Below are positions 44,507 through 51,365 of a stretch of DNA of 64,000 nucleotides, in pieces. Each line of letters starts with the position of its first letter. Positions within the stretch are counted from its first letter, which is position 1. A program made the translations under genes and the position numbers. A model generated the notes under the pieces. It searched no databases. It was not told where the DNA came from and saw only the letters and a list, made by a program, of their open reading frames with translations. Source of the stretch: Myxococcus stipitatus (GTDB lineage: Bacteria > Myxococcota > Myxococcia > Myxococcales > Myxococcaceae); contig NZ_JAKCFI010000004.1 of NCBI RefSeq assembly GCF_021412625.1, positions 310,001 through 374,000 of the forward strand, in the 5' to 3' direction.

Positions 44507-46051
44507 ATGGAGGGCCGTTACTCACTCATCGGGCATGTCCGTTCGCTGCTGGCGGACGAGGAGGGGACCCTCTACAAGGACGCCCCCTACCGGGTGGCCC
44601 TCTGCTACCCGAGCCCCTATCACGTGGGGATGAGCTCGCTGGGCTTCCAGGCCATCTACCGGGAAGTCCATGAGCACCCCGGCGCGACCGCGGAGCGCGT
44701 CTTCCTGCCGGATGACGTGGAGGCGTTCCAGCGGACCCGGACGCCGTTGTTCACCTGGGAGTCGCAGGCTCCCGTCTCCAGCTTCTCCATGCTCGCGTTC
44801 TCCGTGGCGTACGAGCTGGAGCTGACGGGCTTCTTCACGCTGCTGGAGCTGGCGGGGTTGCCGCTCCTGGCAGAGCAGCGACGGGACGGCCGACATCCGC
44901 TGGTGGTGGCGGGAGGGCCGCTGACGTTCTCCAACCCGGACCCGCTGGAGCCGTTCGTGGACGTGCTCGTCCAGGGCGAGTCCGAGGACCTCATCCACGT
45001 CCTCATCGAGGCCGCGGCGTCCATGGAGCGCGAGGCGCTGCTGGACCACCTGGCGCGCATCCCCGGCTTCCGGGTGCCGGGACGGGGCGGGCAGCGCTAC
45101 CACGTGGCCAAGGCGCAGGACGCCCGCCTGCCGGCCCGGTCCCAAATCATCACGCCGCACACGGAGCTGCGCTCGATGTTCCTCATCGAGCCGGAGCGGG
45201 GCTGTTCGCGCGGTTGCCATTACTGCGTCATGCGCCGGACGACGAATGGGGGCATGCGGACGGTGCCCCCGGAGCGCATCCTCTCGCTCATCCCGGAACA
45301 TGCCCGGCGGGTGGGACTGGTGGGCGCGGCGGTGACGGACCATCCCCGCATCGTGGAGCTGCTGCGCACGTTGGTGGACGCCGGGCGCGAGGTGGGGGTG
45401 TCGTCCCTGCGGGCGGACCGGCTGACGCAGGAGCTGGTGGACCAGCTGCGCCGGGGCGGCGCCACGAACCTGACGGTGGCGGCGGACGGGGCCTCGCAGC
45501 GGATGCGGGACATGGTCGACCGCAAACACTCCGAGGAGCAGATCGTCCGCGCGGCGGGCTTCGCTCGCGCGGCCGGGATGAAGCAGCTCAAGGTGTACAA
45601 CGTGGTGGGGCTGCCCTTCGAGGACGAGACGGACATCGACGAGCTCATCCGCTTCACCACGGAGCTGTCGCGCATCCTCCCGGTGGCGTTGGGGGTGGCG
45701 CCGTTCGTGGCCAAGCGCAACACCCCGCTGGACGGCGCGCCCTTCGCGGGCATCCGCGAGGTGGAGTCCCGGCTGGAGCGGCTGCGCAAGGGCCTGCGGG
45801 GCCGCGCCGAGGTGCGCCCCACGTCCGCGCGGTGGGCGTGGGTGGAGTACATGCTGGCCCAGTGCGGCCCCGAGGGTGGGCTGGCGGCCATGGACGCCTG
45901 GCGCGCGGGGGCGGGCTTCTCCGCGTGGAAGAAGGCCTTCGAGGCGCGCGGGTGCGAGCCCTACCTGGCCCGGCGGGTGGAGGACGGTCGCCGCAACCCC
46001 ACCATCTGGCCCAGTGTCCCGAAGGTGGCTCCCGCGCCGTCCGCCGTGTGA
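44507..46051 (+). CDS. Radical SAM protein with B12-binding-like N-terminus
   Basis: The 514-residue product opens with a cobalamin-binding-like domain (RVALCYPSPYHVGMSSLGFQ, FTLLELAGLPL and VVAGGPLTFSNPDPLEPFVD). It then has a radical SAM domain whose [4Fe-4S] ligands are Cys233, Cys237 and Cys240 in CSRGCHYC. SAM contacts follow in the pattern VGLPFEDETDIDE. The layout matches the TIGR03960/YgiQ-like group of uncharacterised radical SAM enzymes, often linked to tRNA or ribosomal modification. No substrate can be assigned. ATG with GGAGG upstream. The next gene follows after 94 bp and is unrelated in sequence. Confidence 0.9.
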   Translation: MEGRYSLIGHVRSLLADEEGTLYKDAPYRVALCYPSPYHVGMSSLGFQAIYREVHEHPGATAERVFLPDDVEAFQRTRTPLFTWESQAPVSSFSMLAFSVAYELELTGFFTLLELAGLPLLAEQRRDGRHPLVVAGGPLTFSNPDPLEPFVDVLVQGESEDLIHVLIEAAASMEREALLDHLARIPGFRVPGRGGQRYHVAKAQDARLPARSQIITPHTELRSMFLIEPERGCSRGCHYCVMRRTTNGGMRTVPPERILSLIPEHARRVGLVGAAVTDHPRIVELLRTLVDAGREVGVSSLRADRLTQELVDQLRRGGATNLTVAADGASQRMRDMVDRKHSEEQIVRAAGFARAAGMKQLKVYNVVGLPFEDETDIDELIRFTTELSRILPVALGVAPFVAKRNTPLDGAPFAGIREVESRLERLRKGLRGRAEVRPTSARWAWVEYMLAQCGPEGGLAAMDAWRAGAGFSAWKKAFEARGCEPYLARRVEDGRRNPTIWPSVPKVAPAPSAV

Positions 46052-46145
46052 CGCGCGGATTGAACGAGCGGTGCAATGCGGGCCCCGGTTCCGCTAGAAG
46101 TCGCGCTGGCGCCGATGCCCGGCGCCTAGGGCAGCGGAGAACCAG

Positions 46146-47069
46146 GTGAGCACGCAGCGCGTGGACAAGGCGTGGCAGCAGAAGGGCCTCAAGGAGTACT
46201 CGACGGAGGCCCTGCTCGGGACGCTCGGCCACTACGGCCTTCCCATCAACGAGGAGGACTTCCGGAAGCTCTCCGAGGGCACCTATCCCCTGGGCATCGC
46301 CCAGCAGTGGAAGCCGCAGTGGAAGGGCACCGGCCCCTTCAAGGACTTCGTGGTGGCGGTGGCCGTGGAGCTGTGGCGGCGCTGGCTGCCGGACCGCGTG
46401 GCGCCGTACGAGCTGACGGACACGCTCGCGGGGCTGATGAACGCGCTGCTGCGCCTGCTCAACGGCGTCGCCGACGCGCCCGTGGCCGCGGCCTTCGAGC
46501 GCATGGGCACCCTGCGTCCCCGCATCCCCGTGGATGACAAGGGCGCGCCCCAGGAGCGCTTCATGCAGGAGGCGCTGGCGCCCTTCACGGAGAAGGACGC
46601 CGAGGTGTTCGACAGCCTCGCGGAGACGCTGGCCCGCTCCGGCCACCCGGACCACGCGGAGGCGTTCGCGGATATCGAGGAGTTCTTCATCCCGGACCGC
46701 AAGGGCATCTCCAAGTCCATGGTGCGCGCGGCGCGCGGCGAGAAGGACCCCGCCATCGACGACCTGGTGAAGCTCACCAGCGATGCGTCGCGCTCGCCCA
46801 TCTCCCGCATCCTCGCGGTGGACGGCCTCATCCACCTCCAGGCCAACGGGCAGGCCGCCGCCGCGGGCCGCCAGCTGCTCGAGTGGGCGGAGTCGAACAA
46901 GGACCTGCACCTGGCGCTGGACCTCGTGCCCCGCCTGGAGCACGTCTACAAGGCGCAGAACGACCAGCTGGCGCTGCTCGAGCTGGTGCGCACCGCCGAG
47001 CGGCTGGAGGCGGAGCACGACCGCGTCCACCCCGGTCACCGTCGCCACCGCCACGCCCACCGGCACTGA
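46146..47069 (+). CDS. Hypothetical protein with His-rich C-terminal tail
   Basis: A 307-residue soluble protein, mostly helical. The middle region (FMQEALAPFTEKDAEVFDSLAETLARSGHPDHAEAFADIEEF) and the end (LHLALDLVPRLEHVYKAQNDQLALLELVRTAERL) read like helical-repeat structure. Its last 13 residues, HPGHRRHRHAHRH, are very rich in His and Arg and may bind a metal or nucleic acid. GTG start preceded by GGAGAA. No known domain is recognised. Possibly co-transcribed with the radical SAM gene upstream, from which it is separated by 94 bp. A weak hairpin lies 43 bp downstream. Confidence 0.75.
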   Translation: MSTQRVDKAWQQKGLKEYSTEALLGTLGHYGLPINEEDFRKLSEGTYPLGIAQQWKPQWKGTGPFKDFVVAVAVELWRRWLPDRVAPYELTDTLAGLMNALLRLLNGVADAPVAAAFERMGTLRPRIPVDDKGAPQERFMQEALAPFTEKDAEVFDSLAETLARSGHPDHAEAFADIEEFFIPDRKGISKSMVRAARGEKDPAIDDLVKLTSDASRSPISRILAVDGLIHLQANGQAAAAGRQLLEWAESNKDLHLALDLVPRLEHVYKAQNDQLALLELVRTAERLEAEHDRVHPGHRRHRHAHRH

Positions 47070-47442
47070 GCCTCACCCCAGCGCAACACCCCGAGCGCGC
47101 CCGCACGGTCGAGCCAGGATCCCTGGCCCGGCCTTCCGCGGGCGCGTCGCGTTCCAGGGGCCTGGCGCCGGCCCGGCTCCGTGGCGTCGCCCCTCGGGCG
47201 GGCAGGGCACGGTCATGGCTCCCGACCGAGGGCTCCTTCCTCCATCCCTGGCGAGGCGCCCGCCTGCCGCGTGCATCGTGTCGCGCGCCCATCGCCTCGT
47301 CGCGGGTCGTCCGGTGGCGCGACCTTGTCCGGACGGGAACGGGGGGCTCGTCTCGCGGGCTGGTTTCCCGATGCCAGGTCGGAGCCGCGAGGTCGCGCTG
47401 TCCTGACCCGACGGTCGAGCGCGAACGACCCGTGATGGGACC
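47070..47442. other. Intergenic stretch, 373 bp
   Basis: Lies between two converging genes. It contains a small hairpin (GCCAGG 47113-47118 pairing with CCTGGC 47122-47127) that could end transcription of the gene on its left. Otherwise no gene, RNA or clear repeat was recognised. Open frames here are typical of GC-rich DNA and carry no domain. Confidence 0.5.
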
Positions 47443-48048
47443 TCAGTCCGCCGCGCTCGGTCCTCCCCGCTCTCCGGGGGACACGTCGGCGGGCGGAGGG
47501 GCATCGCCCTCGCTGGGGGCGGACGCATCCGGGAGCGGGGTCGAGCGCTTGAGGGGGATTCGCAGGACGTTGGCGACGCCCTCGCCCACGTCGCGCACCG
47601 GCACCACGGCGCCCACCGTCGTGTAGCGGATGGCGCCCGTCTGGGTGAACGCGTGCTTGAGCGCGTAGTCCTTCGCGCGCGGAAGGAACCAGTCGCGCAC
47701 GGCCTTCAACGGCAGCACGTGCATCTCCCCCTGCGAGAGGAAGACGTACACGAGCAGGTCCGCGCCGCTGTAGAGGAAGCAGCCGGGCGTGTCCTTCTCC
47801 AGATTGGAGACGAGCTCGAAGAAGTAGCGGCGGCGGGTGGCGTTGCGGTCGCCCTTCACCTCGATGCCGCGCACCTCTCCCGACGGGAGCTCCCAGAGCA
47901 GGTCCACGCCCCGGTGCTGGAAGCGCGGGTCCAACTGCACGTCGTGCACCCGAGAGCCCGGCTCCGTCTCCAACAACCACGCGCGGGCGTGTTGCACGGC
48001 GCGGTCCGCCGCGCTCTGCACGCCCCTCATGCTGAAGCTGCGTGCCAT
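47443..48048 (-). CDS. Hypothetical protein with PD-(D/E)XK nuclease-like motif
   Basis: A 201-residue protein. The stretch with RGVDLLWELPSGEVRGIEVKGD places Asp49 and the Glu63-x-Lys65 pair in the spacing of a PD-(D/E)XK nuclease core. A helix with RRRYFFELVSNLEKD follows. The second half (LKHAFTQTGAIRYTTVGAVVPVRDVG) has no obvious match. This is a weak but plausible call for a restriction-endonuclease-like fold; the last 25 residues are disordered (Pro/Ser/Asp). The gene begins three bases after the stop of the DUF4920 gene upstream, so both are probably co-transcribed, although the products appear unrelated in function. Confidence 0.6.
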   Translation of the reverse strand: MARSFSMRGVQSAADRAVQHARAWLLETEPGSRVHDVQLDPRFQHRGVDLLWELPSGEVRGIEVKGDRNATRRRYFFELVSNLEKDTPGCFLYSGADLLVYVFLSQGEMHVLPLKAVRDWFLPRAKDYALKHAFTQTGAIRYTTVGAVVPVRDVGEGVANVLRIPLKRSTPLPDASAPSEGDAPPPADVSPGERGGPSAAD

Positions 48049-48051
48049 GGA

Positions 48052-48627
48052 CTACCGGCGCAGCTCGACGCCCGTCGCGACCAGCTGCACCTCGCGCGGC
48101 TTGCCATCCGTGCCGCGCGGGACGACGGCGCCCTCGGATTCGTAGTGCGACGCGTGGCCCTCGCTCAGCTCGGCCACCTTCACCACGCCCTCGACGCGGG
48201 CCTGGGCGCCGGCCGAGTCCAGCGGGACGAAGAAGCCGTAGTCCTTGAACGTGACGCGCACGCCGGGGCTCTTGGCCTGGTCGTCCGCCGCCAGCTCCAT
48301 CCAGCAGCCCTTGCGCTCGCACGCCTTGCGCACGCGGCCCTCGAGCAGCACCGTCTTTCCGTCATGGGCCTGGGGCTTCGCGATGAGGTCCGCCAGCTTC
48401 ACCGCCGCCGCGCCCTTGAGGGGCTCGCCGCGGGTGAGCTTCCAGCCGTCCTGGGCGCCGGGCGCCGGCGCGGGGGCGGCCGTCTTGGCGTCGGCCGGAT
48501 GGTGACAGTCGCTCGCCGCGGCCTTATCGGCCTTCGCGGCCTTGTCCTTGGCGGGCGTCTTGTCCGCCGCGAGAGCGAGCAGGGGAACTGCGACCAGCAG
48601 CATCAGGGACGTGCGGAGCGGGTTCAT
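48052..48627 (-). CDS. Exported DUF4920 protein
   Basis: The product is 191 residues with a signal peptide (about 1-20, MNPLRTSLMLLVAVPLLALA), then a Lys/Ala linker with CHHPAD. The domain has LADLIAKPQAHDGKTVLLEGRVRKACERKGCWMEL and VRVTFKDYGFFVPLDSAGA. That pattern, with a Cys pair around a KGCWM core, defines DUF4920, an OB-fold-like periplasmic domain sometimes near copper or heme proteins. The second half (VVKVAELSEGHASHYESEGAV) is also family-like. ATG start; divergent from the DUF2752 gene across 87 bp. Confidence 0.82.
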   Translation of the reverse strand: MNPLRTSLMLLVAVPLLALAADKTPAKDKAAKADKAAASDCHHPADAKTAAPAPAPGAQDGWKLTRGEPLKGAAAVKLADLIAKPQAHDGKTVLLEGRVRKACERKGCWMELAADDQAKSPGVRVTFKDYGFFVPLDSAGAQARVEGVVKVAELSEGHASHYESEGAVVPRGTDGKPREVQLVATGVELRR

Positions 48628-48714
48628 GGCCTGTCCGCTTAGTCAAAAGTCATTGCTCCGGCAAGGCGGCCCCCGTACTAAGCTCTCACTCCCGCACACC
48701 TCGGTGAGGCGCGC

Positions 48715-49146
48715 ATGAAGGTCCTCGTCCCTCCCAGGAATCGTCGACTCGGCACGGTGGACTACCTGGGCCTCATCGGCCTGGTGGGGCTGCTGATCGC
48801 CCGCTACATCCCGGTGGCCCGCATCATCCCGTTCTGGGGCTGTGTGCTGCGCGAGAGGACGGGCTGGCCCTGCCTCGGGTGTGGGCTGACGCGGGTGGCG
48901 GACCGGGTGGCCCACTTCAACTTCGTGGGCGCGTGGGAGGCCAACCCCCTGGGCACCGTGGCGGCCATCCTGTTCGCCTTCGCCGCGCTGGCCATGGTGC
49001 TGCACCTCGTCTTCGCCATCCCCATCCCGGAGGTCCAGCTCACACCCCGGGAGTGGCAGGTATTCCAGGCGGCGATGCCTGTCATCATCCTGGTCAATTA
49101 CGCCTACGTGGTGGTGAAGACGCGTTTTCCCCACTGGCTGCTGTAG
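48715..49146 (+). CDS. DUF2752 membrane protein
   Basis: A 143-residue protein with about three or four hydrophobic segments. The first pair flanks the DUF2752 motif GWPCLGCGLTRVADRVAHFNFVGAWEANPLG, in which Cys53 and Cys56 and the following NPLG are characteristic. The function is unknown; the cysteine pair might be redox-active or bind metal. ATG at 48715 with GAGG nearby. plsY begins nine bases after its stop, so the two are in one operon. This could hint at a membrane-lipid role, though the family is widespread and its neighbours vary. Confidence 0.85.
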   Translation: MKVLVPPRNRRLGTVDYLGLIGLVGLLIARYIPVARIIPFWGCVLRERTGWPCLGCGLTRVADRVAHFNFVGAWEANPLGTVAAILFAFAALAMVLHLVFAIPIPEVQLTPREWQVFQAAMPVIILVNYAYVVVKTRFPHWLL

Positions 49147-49155
49147 CCTGGGGGC

Positions 49156-49734
49156 GTGACCTCCGCGCTCGTCCTGCTGGGCTATCTCGCCGGCTCCATT
49201 CCGTTCGGTGTGCTGCTGACGCGGTGGCTGCGGGGCGTGGACGTGCGCCAGGGCGGCAGTGGCAACATCGGCGCGACCAACGTCACGCGCGTCGCCGGCA
49301 AGAAGCTGGGCGCGGTGGTGCTCGTGCTGGACGCGCTGAAGGGCGCCCTGCCGGTGGCGCTCGCGCTGCGGCTGATGCCGGAGCAGCCGCTGGTGCACGT
49401 GGCGGTGGGGATGGCCGCGGTCCTGGGCCACGTCTACCCCGTGTGGCTGAAGCTGAAGGGGGGCAAGGGCGTGGCCACGGCGCTGGGCGTGCTGCTGGTG
49501 CTGGTGCCCCTGGCCGCGCTCGCGGCGGGCGGCGTCTACGTCGCCATCCTCGCGGTGTCGCGCGTCAGCTCGCTGGGCTCGCTCGCGGCGGGCGCGACGG
49601 CGGTGGGCGTGTCCGCGTATGCCGCGCCCGCGCTGGCGTACGCGGCGCTGTCAGCCCTGCTCTTCGTCCTCATGCTGTGGACGCACCGGGGCAACATCGT
49701 CCGGCTGGCGCGGCGCACCGAGCGGCGCTTCTGA
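49156..49734 (+). CDS. plsY: Glycerol-3-phosphate acyltransferase
   Basis: PlsY transfers an acyl group from acyl-phosphate to glycerol-3-phosphate at the inner membrane, the first step to phosphatidic acid. The 192-residue product shows the three motifs. Motif 1 is in GGSGNIGATNVTR. Motif 2 is in GHVYPVWLKLKGGKGVATALG. Motif 3 lies near LMLWTHRGNIVRLARRTERRF. It opens SALVLLGYLAGSIPFGVLL, normal for PlsY. GTG start nine bases after the DUF2752 stop. The final 84 bp overlap the convergent RNA methyltransferase gene, an unusually long overlap. Confidence 0.95.
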   Translation: MTSALVLLGYLAGSIPFGVLLTRWLRGVDVRQGGSGNIGATNVTRVAGKKLGAVVLVLDALKGALPVALALRLMPEQPLVHVAVGMAAVLGHVYPVWLKLKGGKGVATALGVLLVLVPLAALAAGGVYVAILAVSRVSSLGSLAAGATAVGVSAYAAPALAYAALSALLFVLMLWTHRGNIVRLARRTERRF

Positions 49735-50889
49735 GTCGCCGCCGCGCGCGTCCGGGGCGCGGTAGCCGAGCAGCGAGCAGGCGATGGGGCCGTTCCACAA
49801 CTCGCGCCGCGCGGAGGGGCGCGCGTGGAAGGCGCTCTCGAAGGCGGGGTTGCCGATGAGCACCCAGGCGCGCCAGCCGGGCACGCGCAGCGACTCGCCC
49901 AGCTTGTAATAGAAGCTCTTCATGCCCTTCTGGCCGCCCGTCCCCAGCCGGTCTCCGTAGGGCGGGTTGGTGAGAATCAGGCCGCCCGTGCCGGGCAGGG
50001 GCGGCAGCTTCGTGGCGTCGCCCTCGGCCAGGGTGATTTCCTCCGACAGCTTCGCGGCGCGCACGTTGCGCGAGGCGGCCTCGAGCGCCTCCGCGTCCTT
50101 GTCGAAGCCCCATAGGGGGACCTGCACCTTGCGCTCGTTGCGCCGGGCGTCCGCGCGCATGTCCGTGAGCAGCTCCTTCGCGCGGGCGCCCATCTCCGGC
50201 CAGCGCTCCACGGCGAAGTCCCGGTTGAGGCCCGGGGCCCTGCGCCGCGCAATCATCCCGCCCTCGATGAGCAGGGTGCCGGAGCCGCACATGGGGTCCA
50301 CCAGGGCCTCCTCGCCGGTGTAGTGCGCGGCGCGGAGGATGGCGGCGGCGAGCGTCTCCTTGAGGGGCGCGGCCGTGGGGCGCACCCGGTAGCCCCGGCG
50401 GTGCAGCGGCTCGCCGCACAGGTCGAGCGAGAGCGACAGCGTGTCGCGCGACAGGTGCGCCACCACGCTGACGTCGGGGTTCTTCGTGTTCACGTCCGGA
50501 CGGGTGCCCACGACCTCGCGCATGCGGTCGACGATGGCGTCCTTCACCTTGAGCGCCACGAAGCCCGAGTGGCTGTGCTCGCTGTCCTTCAGCGTGGCGT
50601 CCACCGCGAAGGTGGTGGAGGGCGTCAGGTGCTCCTCCCAGGGGACGCTGGCGGCGGCCTCGTAGAGCCCGTCCGCGCCATGGGCCTCGAAGGCGCCCAG
50701 CGGGTAGAGCACGCGCATGGCGATGCGGGACCAGAGGCACACCATCAGGGCCTCGTCGAGCGTGGCCATGAAGCGGACGCCCCCGCGGTCCTGGCGGATG
50801 CGGCGCGCGCCGAGCTCCTTCAGCTCGTCGGCGAGCAGGTCCTCGGTACCTCGGGCGGTGGTGGCGAAGAGGGCGATGCGTTCAGCCAT
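49651..50889 (-). CDS. THUMP-domain RNA methyltransferase (RlmL/Trm-type, N2-guanine)
   Basis: The 412-residue product has an N-terminal THUMP-like region (about 45-160). A Rossmann methyltransferase domain follows, with the SAM-binding block DPMCGSGTLLIEG (198-210) and the catalytic NPPY motif (308-311, in ILTNPPYGDRLG). This combination is that of 23S rRNA/tRNA m2G methyltransferases, RlmL-like. The ATG at 50889 (MAERIALFATTARG) has the usual N-terminal pattern; an upstream start at 50934 would add 15 unlikely residues. The last 84 bp overlap plsY, and the C-terminal tail (RAPDARGGDSEAPLGA) is poorly conserved. The ABM gene lies 51 bp upstream. Confidence 0.88.
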   Translation of the reverse strand: MAERIALFATTARGTEDLLADELKELGARRIRQDRGGVRFMATLDEALMVCLWSRIAMRVLYPLGAFEAHGADGLYEAAASVPWEEHLTPSTTFAVDATLKDSEHSHSGFVALKVKDAIVDRMREVVGTRPDVNTKNPDVSVVAHLSRDTLSLSLDLCGEPLHRRGYRVRPTAAPLKETLAAAILRAAHYTGEEALVDPMCGSGTLLIEGGMIARRRAPGLNRDFAVERWPEMGARAKELLTDMRADARRNERKVQVPLWGFDKDAEALEAASRNVRAAKLSEEITLAEGDATKLPPLPGTGGLILTNPPYGDRLGTGGQKGMKSFYYKLGESLRVPGWRAWVLIGNPAFESAFHARPSARRELWNGPIACSLLGYRAPDARGGDSEAPLGAPRQPDDVAPVRPQHEDEEQG

Positions 50890-50940
50890 GGGACTCCGCC
50901 CATAGACGACACGGGCCCGCTTGGGAACCGGCAAGACGCA

Positions 50941-51225
50941 TCAGGTGCCCACCACCTCGTAGAAGGCGAAGGTGGCCCCCTCCTGGTTGGCGCTGGCCGC
51001 CTTCGCGCGGCGGAAGTCCTCTGACTGGAAGTAGGCCCGCATGGCCTCCTTGTCCCGCCAGCGCGTCACCAGCAGCAGCTCCGGGGCCGGCTCGAACGAG
51101 CGCAGCACCTCCAGCCCCAGGAAGCCCTCGTGCGTGTCCACCTGGCGGGAGCGCTCCTGGAAGCGGGCGACCAGGCGCTCGGCCTCCTGGGGCGCGGCGC
51201 GGAAGCGGGAGATGGCGACAATCAT
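50941..51225 (-). CDS. Antibiotic biosynthesis monooxygenase (ABM) domain protein
   Basis: The 94-residue ferredoxin-like ABM fold forms dimers. VAISRFRAAPQEAERLVARFQERS, HEGFLGLEVLRS and LLLVTRWRDKEAMRAYFQSEDFRRA match the family. Members include heme-degrading IsdG/HmoA-type enzymes and quinone monooxygenases. Catalytic residues cannot be confidently assigned here. It sits between ftsK (140 bp upstream) and the RNA methyltransferase gene (51 bp downstream), all on the same strand. It may be transcribed on its own. Confidence 0.85.
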   Translation of the reverse strand: MIVAISRFRAAPQEAERLVARFQERSRQVDTHEGFLGLEVLRSFEPAPELLLVTRWRDKEAMRAYFQSEDFRRAKAASANQEGATFAFYEVVGT

Positions 51226-51275
51226 CGGGCGGTCCTCTTCGCGGGCGGGGGGGCGACCGCCCGTGTGCGGGGGAG

Positions 51276-51339
51276 GGGCCCGAGGTGCCTCGGGCCCGGA
51301 ACGAAAGACGGGGGCGCCCGGACCGCTCCGGACACCCCC
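51276..51339 (-). terminator. Two tandem hairpins after ftsK
   Basis: GGGCCCGAGG (51276-51285) and CCTCGGGCCC (51288-51297) form a perfect 10-bp inverted repeat. A second imperfect stem lies at 51310-51322 with 51327-51339. They follow the ftsK stop on the minus strand and precede the ABM gene. No T-tract, but the pair should stop transcription. Confidence 0.6.
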
Positions 51340-51365
51340 GTGGGGACGACAGCCGTGGCGCGCCG

